From Deltaproteobacteria bacterium (GTDB lineage Bacteria > Myxococcota_A > Polyangia > Polyangiales > Polyangiaceae): a DNA stretch of 64,000 bases. The DNA lies in NCBI GenBank assembly GCA_016875405.1, contig VGRJ01000007.1, forward strand, positions 23,857-87,856, written 5' to 3'. The position numbers and the translations under genes are program-made. Positions 8,292-19,803 of the stretch are shown in pieces. Position 1 is the first letter of the stretch. The number at the start of each line of letters is the position of its first letter. Under the pieces are notes generated by a model that was not told the DNA's origin, did not search any database, and saw only the letters and a list, made by a program, of their open reading frames with translations.

Positions 8292-9080
8292 TCACGAGTG
8301 CGGGGCCACCACCAACGCCGTGATGTTGTCGTAGCCCCCCTCGTCGTTCGCGAGGGCCACGAGCAGCTCGGAGGCCTCCTCGAGATCGTCCGCGAGGCGA
8401 ACCGCCTCGATCATTTCGCGAGACGACACGAGCCCGCTCAAGCCATCGGAGCAGAGGAGAAACACGTCGTCGGGACGAACCTCGACGGCGCGGAGGTCGA
8501 CCTGGACTTCCGCCTCGAGCCCGAGCGCGCGCGTGATGATGTTGGTCGGGAGGCGCGCGAGGTCCTCCTCCGTCAGCGTCGGGTCCATGGCGCGGGCCTC
8601 GTTGACGAGCGAGTGGTCCTCGGTGAGGAGCTCGATGGCGCCGCTTCGGATCCGATAACAGCGGCTGTCGCCGACGTGCCCGATGTACGCGACGTCGCCG
8701 GTCTCCCCGAAGTGAATCGCCACGACCGTCGAGCCCATCCCGCGATGCGAGCGCGACTCCAGAGAGGCCGAGTGGACGTCGCGGTTCGCCTTGCGCACCG
8801 CGGCGAGCAGCCTCGTCGCCGCCTTCGGTAGCTTCGCCTCGGCCGGTAGGATCAGGTCGCTCGGGGTCGCCTTGCTTGGGCTCGCGTCGAAGAAGTCGGC
8901 GATCGAGCTCGCGACGAGCGCGCTCGCGACGTCGCCCGACTCATGACCGCCCATCCCGTCGGCGACCGCGAACAGCGCGTACTCGGGGCGCAGGAGGTAC
9001 GAGTCTTCGTTGTGCTCGCGGCACCGTCCAACGTCGGACGTCGCGGCAGCCTTCAGCTTGGGTTTCGCTTCGCGCGCCAT
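8292..9080 (-). CDS. PP2C-family serine/threonine phosphatase
   Basis: A 262-residue cytoplasmic metal-dependent protein phosphatase of the PrpC/Stp group, which reverses Hanks-type kinase phosphorylation. The metal-binding motifs are all present: TSDVGRCREHNEDS near residue 20, FAVADGMGGHESG near 40, VGDSRCYRIR, LLCSDGLSGLV, and the closing DEGGYDNITALVV. Length and motif spacing fit an active stand-alone enzyme with no extra domain. No partner kinase is in the window. It lies 7 bp upstream of the Cys-rich propeller lipoprotein. Confidence 0.95.
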   Translation of the reverse strand: MAREAKPKLKAAATSDVGRCREHNEDSYLLRPEYALFAVADGMGGHESGDVASALVASSIADFFDASPSKATPSDLILPAEAKLPKAATRLLAAVRKANRDVHSASLESRSHRGMGSTVVAIHFGETGDVAYIGHVGDSRCYRIRSGAIELLTEDHSLVNEARAMDPTLTEEDLARLPTNIITRALGLEAEVQVDLRAVEVRPDDVFLLCSDGLSGLVSSREMIEAVRLADDLEEASELLVALANDEGGYDNITALVVAPHS

Positions 9081-9133
9081 CGTCCTCTGCCTGCCGAGGG
9101 ACTGAGGCTAGGACGAGCGCGCGTCCGGGGCAA

Positions 9134-9775
9134 TCACCGCGCGCGGGAGCACGTCGGGCAGCTCCGCTCGACGCGCTCGCCGGAGCGGCTCACACGCCCG
9201 CGGGCATCGAGGCATTCCTCGTCCCCCTCGCCCATCAGCTCGCACACGCGCTCCGCCGCGCGACGCATGGACGCGAAGGCCTTGCATGCGACAGCGCAGC
9301 GCGCACCGAGCCCATCGTCGGCATCTGCTGCGCGGCCACCGCTCGCGCCCTCTGCGCTCGAGGGCGGCGGTGACGACGGCGAGGCGCTCTTCTTCGGCTT
9401 CGCCACCGCTCCCCCCTCGTCCTCGACGACGCGCGCGCCCGTCGAGTCGTCCTTCCGAGCCCTCGACTGGGACGGGGCCCCGTCCTCGAGCGCGAAGAGC
9501 GCACGCTCCCCCTCCCTCAGCATCGCCCGCGCAGCCTCGAGCTCGCGGTTCGCCACCTTCGCATCCGCGGGGGCGTCGCTGGTCGCACGCGGGGACTCGC
9601 TGCGTGCCCCGGCAGGCCGCGAGAAGCGCTCCTCGCTCTTCGATTCGACCGTAGCCGGCGGGGCTGCGGCGGCCGGCGGTGAGGCTGGGCTCAAGGCCGT
9701 CTCGGGCGCGCGAGAGGAGGCGCACGCCGCGACCACGAGCAAAAACGGCACGACGAGGAGCTTGCGTTGCGACAT
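9134..9775 (-). CDS. hypothetical lipoprotein with Pro/Ala linker and Cys-containing C-terminus
   Basis: A 213-residue protein from the ATG at 9773-9775 (a GTG one codon earlier is possible). A signal peptide ends in VVAAC, followed by a long low-complexity Ala/Pro/Ser/Glu region, a short helical stretch (NRELEAARAMLREGERALFAL), and a C-terminal segment with six cysteines (CAVACKAFASM, RVCELMGEGDEECLDARG, CPTC). No family recognised. It is divergent from the M48 peptidase gene across about 125 bp, so both may share a control region. Confidence 0.6.
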   Translation of the reverse strand: MSQRKLLVVPFLLVVAACASSRAPETALSPASPPAAAAPPATVESKSEERFSRPAGARSESPRATSDAPADAKVANRELEAARAMLREGERALFALEDGAPSQSRARKDDSTGARVVEDEGGAVAKPKKSASPSSPPPSSAEGASGGRAADADDGLGARCAVACKAFASMRRAAERVCELMGEGDEECLDARGRVSRSGERVERSCPTCSRAR

Positions 9776-9902
9776 CACATTTTCTTGGACAACGAACGAG
9801 CCTCGAACGGCTTACGCGCGCGGGACGAAGCACGATTCGGACGCGGCCTCGCCCTCCCGCAAGGCAGGTCCGAACTTGTCTCCCATAGGCTAGAGTGTCC
9901 GC

Positions 9903-11066
9903 ATGCAAAGCGTCGTCAAGCTCGCTCTCGCCTGCTCTCTCGTCGCCATGGTCGTCGCGTGCGACCGCCCCTCGCAGCGGCCGCCGCAGGCCCCACCTAC
10001 GGGCTCGTATGCGCAGCCCTACGGCGCTCCTCCCGGCGCATACCCGCAGCCCTACGGCGCTCCTCCCGGCGCTTACACGCAGCCCTACGGCGCTCCTCCC
10101 GGCGCTTACACGCAGCCCTACGGCGCTCCTCCCGGCGCTTACACGCAGCCGTCCCCGAGCACGCCCTCGCCCGCCGGGCCTGCGACGCCTCCTCCCGCCC
10201 CCACCGCCAGCGCCCCGCTGCCACCCGTGTCGGCCGACCCGCTGAACCAGCTCGATCTCGCCTTCATGCGGCAGCGCGCGAACGGCGTCCTCACCGAGCT
10301 GCGCTCCGTGCTCCCGCAGGGTCAGGCCTCCGCGGTCGCGTCGATCCCGCTCATCGTCGACGATACGCCGGGCGAGGTGAACGCGTTCGCTGCCTGCCCG
10401 AAGCAAGGGCCGGTCATGGCGGTGAGCGATGGGCTCCTCGAGATCATCGCTCAGATGGCGCGCGCCAAGGCGACCGATGAGCTCTTCGGGACGAGCAAGC
10501 TCAGCGACTACATCAAGCTCGTGTCGAACCAGCAGCAGGCTCGTCAACCGATCGTGCGACCGGCACCGGGCTTCTTCGAGCCGAGCCAAGACGCCGACGG
10601 ACGAAAGGTAGCGCGCCAGCACGCCCTCTTCGATGAGCAGGTCGCGTTCATCCTTGGGCATGAGCTCGCACACCACTACTTGCAGCACACGGGATGCGCC
10701 GGGGCGCAGCCTGCGTTCGTGACGCCTGCCGACATCGGGCGCCTCCTGTCGAACGCGGTGCCGGTGTTCAATCAACCGAACGAGCTCGCGTCCGACATGA
10801 ACGGCGTGACCAACTTGCTCCAGGCGGGGAAGGTCCGTTCCGGGCAGCACTGGAACGAAGAGGGGGCACTCATGGTGCTCCACTTCTTCATCTCGCTCAT
10901 GCAGATGGACCCGGCGGATCGCCTGCTGTTTGCGTTTCAAGGCTCCCATCCACCGCCGGAGCTGCGCATCCCGATCGTGCAGCAGGCCGCCAATCAGTGG
11001 CGCTCCACGGGCGGCGCCGCAGGCGCATGGCCCCTCCCGCTCCCGCTGCCGCTTCCATTCCCCTGA
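9903..11066 (+). CDS. M48-type metallopeptidase lipoprotein
   Basis: A 387-residue protein with a lipoprotein signal (VVAC, Cys20), four perfect-period repeats of an 11-residue QPYGAPPGAYx unit, a Pro/Ala-rich tether, and a peptidase domain from about residue 115. The zinc site HELAH is at residues 253-257 (GHELAHHYLQHTG), and NELASDMNG about 45 residues later supplies the third ligand expected of the M48/HtpX-BepA group. It probably acts on proteins at the outer membrane, facing the periplasm; substrate unknown. The repeat-rich tether resembles wall- or envelope-spanning linkers. The ATG at 9903 is used because the signal peptide starts there. Confidence 0.85.
   Translation: MQSVVKLALACSLVAMVVACDRPSQRPPQAPPTGSYAQPYGAPPGAYPQPYGAPPGAYTQPYGAPPGAYTQPYGAPPGAYTQPSPSTPSPAGPATPPPAPTASAPLPPVSADPLNQLDLAFMRQRANGVLTELRSVLPQGQASAVASIPLIVDDTPGEVNAFAACPKQGPVMAVSDGLLEIIAQMARAKATDELFGTSKLSDYIKLVSNQQQARQPIVRPAPGFFEPSQDADGRKVARQHALFDEQVAFILGHELAHHYLQHTGCAGAQPAFVTPADIGRLLSNAVPVFNQPNELASDMNGVTNLLQAGKVRSGQHWNEEGALMVLHFFISLMQMDPADRLLFAFQGSHPPPELRIPIVQQAANQWRSTGGAAGAWPLPLPLPLPFP
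10014..10145 (+). repeat. four tandem 33-bp repeats encoding QPYGAPPGAYx
   Basis: Four consecutive 33-bp units begin at 10014, 10047, 10080 and 10113 with only a few base changes, mostly at the last two codons. They are in frame and encode the flexible tether of the M48 lipoprotein. Near identity at the DNA level implies recent expansion and likely copy-number variation. Confidence 0.93.
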
Positions 11067-11214
11067 CCGGGGCGGGGCTCCGCTTTCCCCGTCCGAGGGT
11101 CGGACGCAGTCAGCAGCACGAAGGACTCAGCACCGAAGACTCACCGGCGAGGTCGCGGCACCACGGCCGGAGTCGAGCGCCCGCAAGTGAGCGCCCGGCT
11201 CCGCGTCACGCCGA

Positions 11215-13221
11215 TCAGTCCGGCATGTCGTAATCGCAAGCGTTGTCGAAGCAGCGCGCCTCGGGATCGCAGCAATCGGCGTCTTCTTCGCAGTACTCAC
11301 CAACCTCGACGCAGGTGCTCGGACCACCGCACTTGCCGTCGAGGCAAGGCGAGCCGTCGCAGCAGTCGCTGTCGACCTTGCACGAGTCACCCTTCTGGAT
11401 GCACGGGTCGAGCGCCCAGTAGGCGCGCATGTTGAGATCCTTCGAGTCCTGCCCGCCGAGCCAGAAGGCCGGGTGGCTCGGGTCCTTGCCGGGCTGGGGG
11501 TTCAGGTCGACGGCGGTGACCCAGAGCTGCTTCGTCGAGTTCTTGTTACCCGTGAGCTTCGTGCCGTAGGTGCGGCGGCTCGTAAAGACGACCCACATGT
11601 AGCCGCCCGACGGCTGCGGCGCGAACGTGGGTTCGTAGTCGTAGCCCCGATCACGATCGCCCGCCGCGAATGGATAGCTGTCGCCGTTCGCGTTGGCGAG
11701 CCGGATCTCCACGCCGGGAGTGTCGACGCTCGCGAGGTAGAGGTACCCTGGTCCGTAGCGCGTATCGAGCGAGCCCGGCGTGCCGCGGTGGTACACCGTC
11801 CAGGTCTTGCCGTCGTCGTTCTCACCGGACTTGATGGTCGGCGAGACGCTCGGGAAGCAAATCTGGAGGGTGTTGGGATCGTTACCCGCCGCAACCAGCG
11901 GGTAAGGGTTCTTCGCCTTGCCGAGCGCGAGGTCGAACTCGTAGGTCGCGAGGTCGTGCGTGCCAAACGAATCGACGTAGACGAGCTTGTGCCCCTTCGG
12001 CGCGAACGCGGGCATCCACAGCTTCGCACCCTCGAGGCCGCTGTCGGGGATCTTGAGGCCCGTGTCGGCGTCGAACATGCCGTCCGAGCCGCCCGGGGGC
12101 CCGGGGAGTGGCGCGTTGTTCTCGACGACGAACTTCCCGTCCGGCGAGATCGCGGGCATCGCCCAGTTGCGGACGCTCTTGCCGATCGACGTGGTCGTGA
12201 AGACCGGCTGATTGTTCAACAGGTCGAATTTCGAGACGTTGACGTCGCCGCCGAGGATCATCGTCTGCCCGTTCGCCGACACGGCGTGGCAGGTGCTGCA
12301 CCCATTGACGTTCGCGGCCTTGAGGAAATCATCCGGAGCCGGCTGCCCAGGCTTCAGGCGGACGACGCGACCGAGGTTGTTCACCCAGTAGTAAACGCTG
12401 CCGCGCATGCTCGCCTTGGCCATGCGCCACTTGTGGGAGATGACGTCTTGAGCGGTAGGCTGCCCGGGGGTGAGGCGCGCGACCTTGAGGTCGACGGTCG
12501 AGCCATTGCCGCTCTCGCTGATCGAGACCCAGTCGGCCTGGTCGATCGCGAACGACTGCTGCGGCGCCTTCGCGTACACCTTGAGGTCGAGGAACTCGCT
12601 CTTGAACGAGATGAGGTAGCTGTCGCCTGCCGTGGCGCCCTTCCACATCAGCTCGGGCGCGAGCAGACCGCGCGGCCACACGGTGCCGTCGTAGGGGTAG
12701 GTCCAGGTGACGGCTTGGTCTTGTCCGAAGGGCTGATCGAGCTTCGCTTTCTCGTCATCCGGAACGCCGCCGTCCGTGACCTTCTTGTAGGTCACGTTCA
12801 CGACCGCTTGCGCGACCTGACCGTTCGCCTTCGCGAACACCTTCACCTGAGCGCCCTTGTTGTTCAGGGCCGTGAAGACACCGCTCGAGTTCACCGTCGC
12901 GACGTCGGCGCGATCGACGTACCAGGTCCCGGGGAACACCTCTTCCTTGCCCACCTTTGCCTTGAAGGGGACAACCGGCGACATGCCGTTCACGATCTCG
13001 ATGGAGGCGGTCTTGGGCTCGAGCTCGAGCACGGCCGTATCGCCAGCCGAGGTCGAGAACAGGTCACCCCCGGTGCCCGCGCCGGCGTTGGCGGTCGACC
13101 CGCCCTGACCGCCGCTCGTCAGCGTGTTGCCCTGATTTTTGTCGCTCGAGCACGCCGCGAGGCTAGACCCAAGAACCACAGCTCCCGCGAGCAGGAGCGA
13201 CCAAGTCATCTTTTTATGCAT
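11215..13221 (-). CDS. lipoprotein with Ig-like domain, CxxCH heme motif and TolB-like repeats
   Basis: 668 residues from the ATG at 13219-13221, which starts a lipoprotein signal ending LAAC (Cys24). Reading onward: a Gly/Ser linker, a bacterial Ig-like (BIG2-type) stretch around residues 50-140, a single CSTCH c-type heme motif (Cys308, Cys311, His312), WD40/TolB-like repeats (MPAISPDGKFV, MPAFAPKGHKLVYVD, YEPTFAPQPSG), and a C-terminal knot of about 12 cysteines (CKVDSDCCDGSPC, CEEDADCCDPEARC). Such mixed lipoproteins are common in myxobacteria and are usually of unknown role; the heme motif suggests a redox or sensing part. It follows guaB by 149 bp on the same strand. Confidence 0.82.
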   Translation of the reverse strand: MHKKMTWSLLLAGAVVLGSSLAACSSDKNQGNTLTSGGQGGSTANAGAGTGGDLFSTSAGDTAVLELEPKTASIEIVNGMSPVVPFKAKVGKEEVFPGTWYVDRADVATVNSSGVFTALNNKGAQVKVFAKANGQVAQAVVNVTYKKVTDGGVPDDEKAKLDQPFGQDQAVTWTYPYDGTVWPRGLLAPELMWKGATAGDSYLISFKSEFLDLKVYAKAPQQSFAIDQADWVSISESGNGSTVDLKVARLTPGQPTAQDVISHKWRMAKASMRGSVYYWVNNLGRVVRLKPGQPAPDDFLKAANVNGCSTCHAVSANGQTMILGGDVNVSKFDLLNNQPVFTTTSIGKSVRNWAMPAISPDGKFVVENNAPLPGPPGGSDGMFDADTGLKIPDSGLEGAKLWMPAFAPKGHKLVYVDSFGTHDLATYEFDLALGKAKNPYPLVAAGNDPNTLQICFPSVSPTIKSGENDDGKTWTVYHRGTPGSLDTRYGPGYLYLASVDTPGVEIRLANANGDSYPFAAGDRDRGYDYEPTFAPQPSGGYMWVVFTSRRTYGTKLTGNKNSTKQLWVTAVDLNPQPGKDPSHPAFWLGGQDSKDLNMRAYWALDPCIQKGDSCKVDSDCCDGSPCLDGKCGGPSTCVEVGEYCEEDADCCDPEARCFDNACDYDMPD

Positions 13222-13370
13222 GTTGAAGCGGGCCCTCGCTGGGCGTTCTCTTTCGGATGCAGACTCCCTCATCGACAGTAGCGTGCAAACGAGGCGAACA
13301 ACAAGCAAGCCTTCCCTATTCGCTTCTGACAATCGATTGAACGCGGTGCCCCCGCGCGTCGAGGGAGCCC

Positions 13371-16489
<3,119 letters not shown>

Positions 16490-16535
16490 CCCGACGCGCC
16501 TCCAGCTCTCGATGGGCGAAAAGAGGGCCGGGCCC

Positions 16536-18386
16536 CTACTCGACCGTCACCGTCTTCGCGAGGTTGCGGGGTTGATCGACGTCATGACCCTTGCGAGAGG
16601 CGACGTAGTACGCGAGGAGCTGCAGGGGCACGACGGTGAGGAGCGGCAGGACGTGCTCCGGAGCGTCGGGGAGCCAGACGATGTGCTCCGCGAGGTCGTG
16701 CATCGCTTCATCCCCCTTCGTCGCGAGCGCGATGACGCGTCCCTCACGGGCCCGCACCTCCTGGACGTTCCCGAGGGCCTTGTCGTAGCTCGCGTCGCGG
16801 GGCGCGACCACCACCACGGGCAGCGACGAGTCGATGAGCGCGATAGGTCCGTGCTTCATCTCGCCCGCCGCGTAGCCCTCGGCGTGTGCGTAGCTGATCT
16901 CCTTCAGCTTGAGCGCCCCCTCGAGCGCAATCGGGTAGTTGAGCCCACGCCCGAGGAACAACACGTCCGTCGCGTCGACGAGCGAGGTCGCGATCGAGCG
17001 CACGTAATCGGCGTCGCCGAGCAGCTCGTTGATGAAGCCCGGCACCGCGCAGAGCCCCTCGAGGAGCGAAGCCCCCTGCGTGGCGTCGAGCGCCCCGCGT
17101 TGCCGCCCCAGGTAAACCGCGACGAGCAACAGCGCGGTGAGCTGCGCGGTGAAGCACTTCGTCGAGGCGACGCCGATCTCGGGGCCGGCGCGGGTGTAGA
17201 GCTCGCCATGCGCGAGCCTTGGGATGGCGCTGTCGAGCACGTTGGCGATCGCGAGCACGCGCGCGCCTCGGCTCTTCGCCGCCTTGGCGGCGGCGAGGGT
17301 GTCGAACGTCTCGCCGGACTGGCTCACCGCGATGACGAGATCGTCGTCGCAGAAGACCGCCTTGCGGTTGGCGAGCTCGCTGCCGAGCTCGACCACGGTC
17401 TGGACACCGGCGAGCGACTCGATCCAGTACCGCCCCAAGAGCGACGCGTGAAAGCTCGTCCCGCACGCGACGATGTACACGCGGCGAATGCCGCGCACGA
17501 CCTCGGGAGAGAGCCCGATCTCGGAGCCGTGCACGTCACCGTTCTCGAGATCGATGCGCCCACGCAGCGTCGCCGCGATCGCGTCTGGCTGCTCGTGGAT
17601 CTCTTTCAGCATGAAGTGCTTGAAGCCGCCGCGCTCCGCCATCGTCGGGCTCCAGTCGATGCGCTTGCGGGGCCGCTCGACGGCAGCGCCGGCGATGGTC
17701 GTGATACGAGCCGAGGGCCCCTCCGAGGACGTGGGCCCGCGGAGCTCGACGACGTCGCCGTCTTCGAGGAACACCATGTCCCGCGTGTGCGACAGGAGCG
17801 CGGAGATGTCGCTGCCGCAGAGCATCTCGTTCTCGCCGTACCCGAGCACCAGCGGGGAGCCGTGCCGTGCCGCCACGATCGTGTTCGGCTCGTCGACGCT
17901 GAGGACCGCGATCGCGTAAGCGCCCGTCACCTCGGAGAGCGCGACGCGCACCGCGTCGAACAGGTTCACCGCACCGCGCGAGAGCGCTCGGTCGACGAGG
18001 TGTGCGAGGATCTCGGTGTCCGTCTCGGAGCCGAAGCGCGCGCCGTCGGCGGCCAGCTCGCGGCGTAGCGCAGCGTGGTTCTCAATGATCCCGTTGTGAA
18101 CGAGTGCGACCTTACCCGCGACATGCGGGTGAGCATTCTCTTCGCTCGGTCGACCGTGCGTGGCCCAGCGGGTGTGCCCGATCCCGAGCGCCCCCTCGAG
18201 CGGTCGCTTCGCGAGCGCGTCGCCTAGGGCGCGAAGCTTCCCGAGCGCGCGCACCGTCTCGATGCCGCGACCGTCGTGGATCGCGACGCCCGCAGAGTCG
18301 TACCCGCGATATTCGAGCCGACGAAGGCCGTCGACGATGATAGGGGCGGCCGATTGCCGCCCCGCGTAACCTACGATTCCGCACAT
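16536..18386 (-). CDS. glmS: glutamine-fructose-6-phosphate aminotransferase
   Basis: Makes glucosamine-6-phosphate from fructose-6-phosphate and glutamine, feeding peptidoglycan and LPS synthesis. The 616 residues have the usual form: an N-terminal glutaminase with Cys2 right after Met (MCGIVGYAG), GHTRWATHG, HNGIIENH, then two SIS sugar-binding domains (ACGTSFHA and AVSQSGETFDTLAA) and the standard ending DQPRNLAKTVTVE. The start is fixed by the need for Cys2. I saw no ribozyme-like leader in the 77 bp upstream, as expected outside Gram-positive bacteria. Confidence 0.98.
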   Translation of the reverse strand: MCGIVGYAGRQSAAPIIVDGLRRLEYRGYDSAGVAIHDGRGIETVRALGKLRALGDALAKRPLEGALGIGHTRWATHGRPSEENAHPHVAGKVALVHNGIIENHAALRRELAADGARFGSETDTEILAHLVDRALSRGAVNLFDAVRVALSEVTGAYAIAVLSVDEPNTIVAARHGSPLVLGYGENEMLCGSDISALLSHTRDMVFLEDGDVVELRGPTSSEGPSARITTIAGAAVERPRKRIDWSPTMAERGGFKHFMLKEIHEQPDAIAATLRGRIDLENGDVHGSEIGLSPEVVRGIRRVYIVACGTSFHASLLGRYWIESLAGVQTVVELGSELANRKAVFCDDDLVIAVSQSGETFDTLAAAKAAKSRGARVLAIANVLDSAIPRLAHGELYTRAGPEIGVASTKCFTAQLTALLLVAVYLGRQRGALDATQGASLLEGLCAVPGFINELLGDADYVRSIATSLVDATDVLFLGRGLNYPIALEGALKLKEISYAHAEGYAAGEMKHGPIALIDSSLPVVVVAPRDASYDKALGNVQEVRAREGRVIALATKGDEAMHDLAEHIVWLPDAPEHVLPLLTVVPLQLLAYYVASRKGHDVDQPRNLAKTVTVE

Positions 18387-18463
18387 GACAGGCCTCGCCT
18401 AGCAGCCCCCGAGCCAGCGCACGAAGGACGCCGCACTCTAGACGGAAGGTCCCATCGAGGCAG

Positions 18464-19540
18464 CTAATTTGGTCTCGGCGTGGCCGTCGGGACACCACGC
18501 GAGTCCGAAGCGCCTTCGCCGACGAGTCGCTTCAACGCCACGGCGCGGCGCACGACGACGAGCACCTCGGCGAGCGGCATGTCCGCCTCGAAGCGAACCT
18601 GTCGCTCATCAGCTCGAACCTGGACTCGCGCGAGGAGAGACCCATAACCCACCAGCTTGGCGAGGCTCGAGTCTGCCTGGGTACCGAGCTCACTCCGGAC
18701 GTGCTCGGCGAGCGCGCCAGCCGATGTCGGGTCGTCGGCGACGAGCAATCCTCGTACCCTGAGGGTGTCGCCGACATCGACCGAGAACCCGCCGGCACGA
18801 AGCGCGCGGAGCGGCGAGTTCGAGGCGCCTTGTCGACCGAGCTCGTCGAGGAGCGTGCCTCGCTGCTCGTCGGACAGGAGCGCCGTGGCCACGAGGGCCC
18901 CCGTTCCGAGGGCGCGGCGCATCTCCACAAACCGCGAGTCGGAGGCGAGGCTCTTGCGCCGTCCATCCGCAACCGCGAGGATCTGGGTCAGCAACGCAGG
19001 CTCGGCAAGGGCGAGGCTGCGCCCGGGTACCACGGCGAGCTGCGCGGCCTCTGGCGCGGCGACATCACGGAGGAACATCGCTCCGTCGCGAGCCTCGCGC
19101 GCGGCCGTCCCTCCCCGCCGAGCGATCAGCTTCTCGGCGCACCCGAGCAGCACCGAGGCATTTAGGTCGCCGGTCGCGACGAGGCCGAACCCAGCGTCTC
19201 CGGTCCCGGGTATGGCGAGGACGAGGCGCCTTACGCGCTCGAGCGGATCGTTGCCGCACAGCGCGGAGACGTCGCCGATCCCTTCGATGGGTCGAGGCTC
19301 GCGCAGCCACTCGCGGGTCGCCGGGTGGGCTCGCAGCGCCTCGAGGTCGAGCTCGACGGCGAGCACCGCGCCGGCCGGGACGTGCGCGACAGGCTCGAGC
19401 GTCGAGGGCGCCCGGGTGCCTCCGTCGTCGCGCGTCGCGCTCCAGCGCCGGAAGGTGACCCAGCCTGCCATCGACATGACGAGCGTCAAGAGGATCAGCG
19501 TACCACGCCGTCCGAGCCCGCCTCGCCGAGGTCCCACCAT
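18464..19540 (-). CDS. single-pass membrane protein of unknown function
   Basis: 358 residues from the ATG at 19538-19540; longer frames merely run antisense through the neighbouring DUF4388 gene. A cationic N-terminus (MVGPRRGGLGRRG) precedes one membrane helix (LILLTLVMSMAGWVTF). The remainder, presumably periplasmic, begins with HVPAGAVLAVELDLEALRAHPATREWL and has repeated alpha/beta elements such as GRSLALAEPALLTQILAV. I do not recognise the family; the layout recalls large exported proteins that measure or bind a ligand, but that is conjecture. The upstream 48-residue membrane protein ends 37 bp before it, so the two likely form an operon. Confidence 0.65.
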   Translation of the reverse strand: MVGPRRGGLGRRGTLILLTLVMSMAGWVTFRRWSATRDDGGTRAPSTLEPVAHVPAGAVLAVELDLEALRAHPATREWLREPRPIEGIGDVSALCGNDPLERVRRLVLAIPGTGDAGFGLVATGDLNASVLLGCAEKLIARRGGTAAREARDGAMFLRDVAAPEAAQLAVVPGRSLALAEPALLTQILAVADGRRKSLASDSRFVEMRRALGTGALVATALLSDEQRGTLLDELGRQGASNSPLRALRAGGFSVDVGDTLRVRGLLVADDPTSAGALAEHVRSELGTQADSSLAKLVGYGSLLARVQVRADERQVRFEADMPLAEVLVVVRRAVALKRLVGEGASDSRGVPTATPRPN

Positions 19541-19577
19541 CGGCGGCTTTGTAACACGATTTCCCGATTGGAGCGGC

Positions 19578-19724
19578 TCAAGGGGCGCGGTCGAACCAGC
19601 TGCCGACCGCGGCGCCGATTCGCGGCGCCCAGGTGAAGGCGAGGATTGTCGCGAAGACCGCGGCGACCAGCAACACCTCGCCGCGCGACACCTCCCCCAG
19701 GACCTGCTCCATCCACTCACGCAT
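19578..19724 (-). CDS. 48-residue membrane protein
   Basis: A very short gene: ATG at 19722-19724, TGA at 19578-19580. The product begins MREWMEQVLGEVSRGE, has a hydrophobic stretch (VLLVAAVFATILAF) long enough for one membrane helix, and ends with RIGAAVGSWFDRAP. It precedes the single-pass membrane protein gene by 37 bp on the same strand and faces the DUF4388 gene 79 bp away. Coding by position and helix character only; no family recognised. Confidence 0.5.
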   Translation of the reverse strand: MREWMEQVLGEVSRGEVLLVAAVFATILAFTWAPRIGAAVGSWFDRAP

Positions 19725-19803
19725 GGCGCCCGCACACTAGCCCGTTCGAGCCGCATGCACGAGGATCGAGCGTCCGCGAGCCGTACGGGGTACCTTGAGG
19801 GCG

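Noticed and set aside
11473..13281. 602-codon plus-strand frame
   Set aside because: Antisense to the c-heme-motif lipoprotein; no start context or domain.
18387..18463. possible glmS ribozyme
   Set aside because: Too little leader sequence and no core motif; the ribozyme is known mainly from Gram-positive bacteria.
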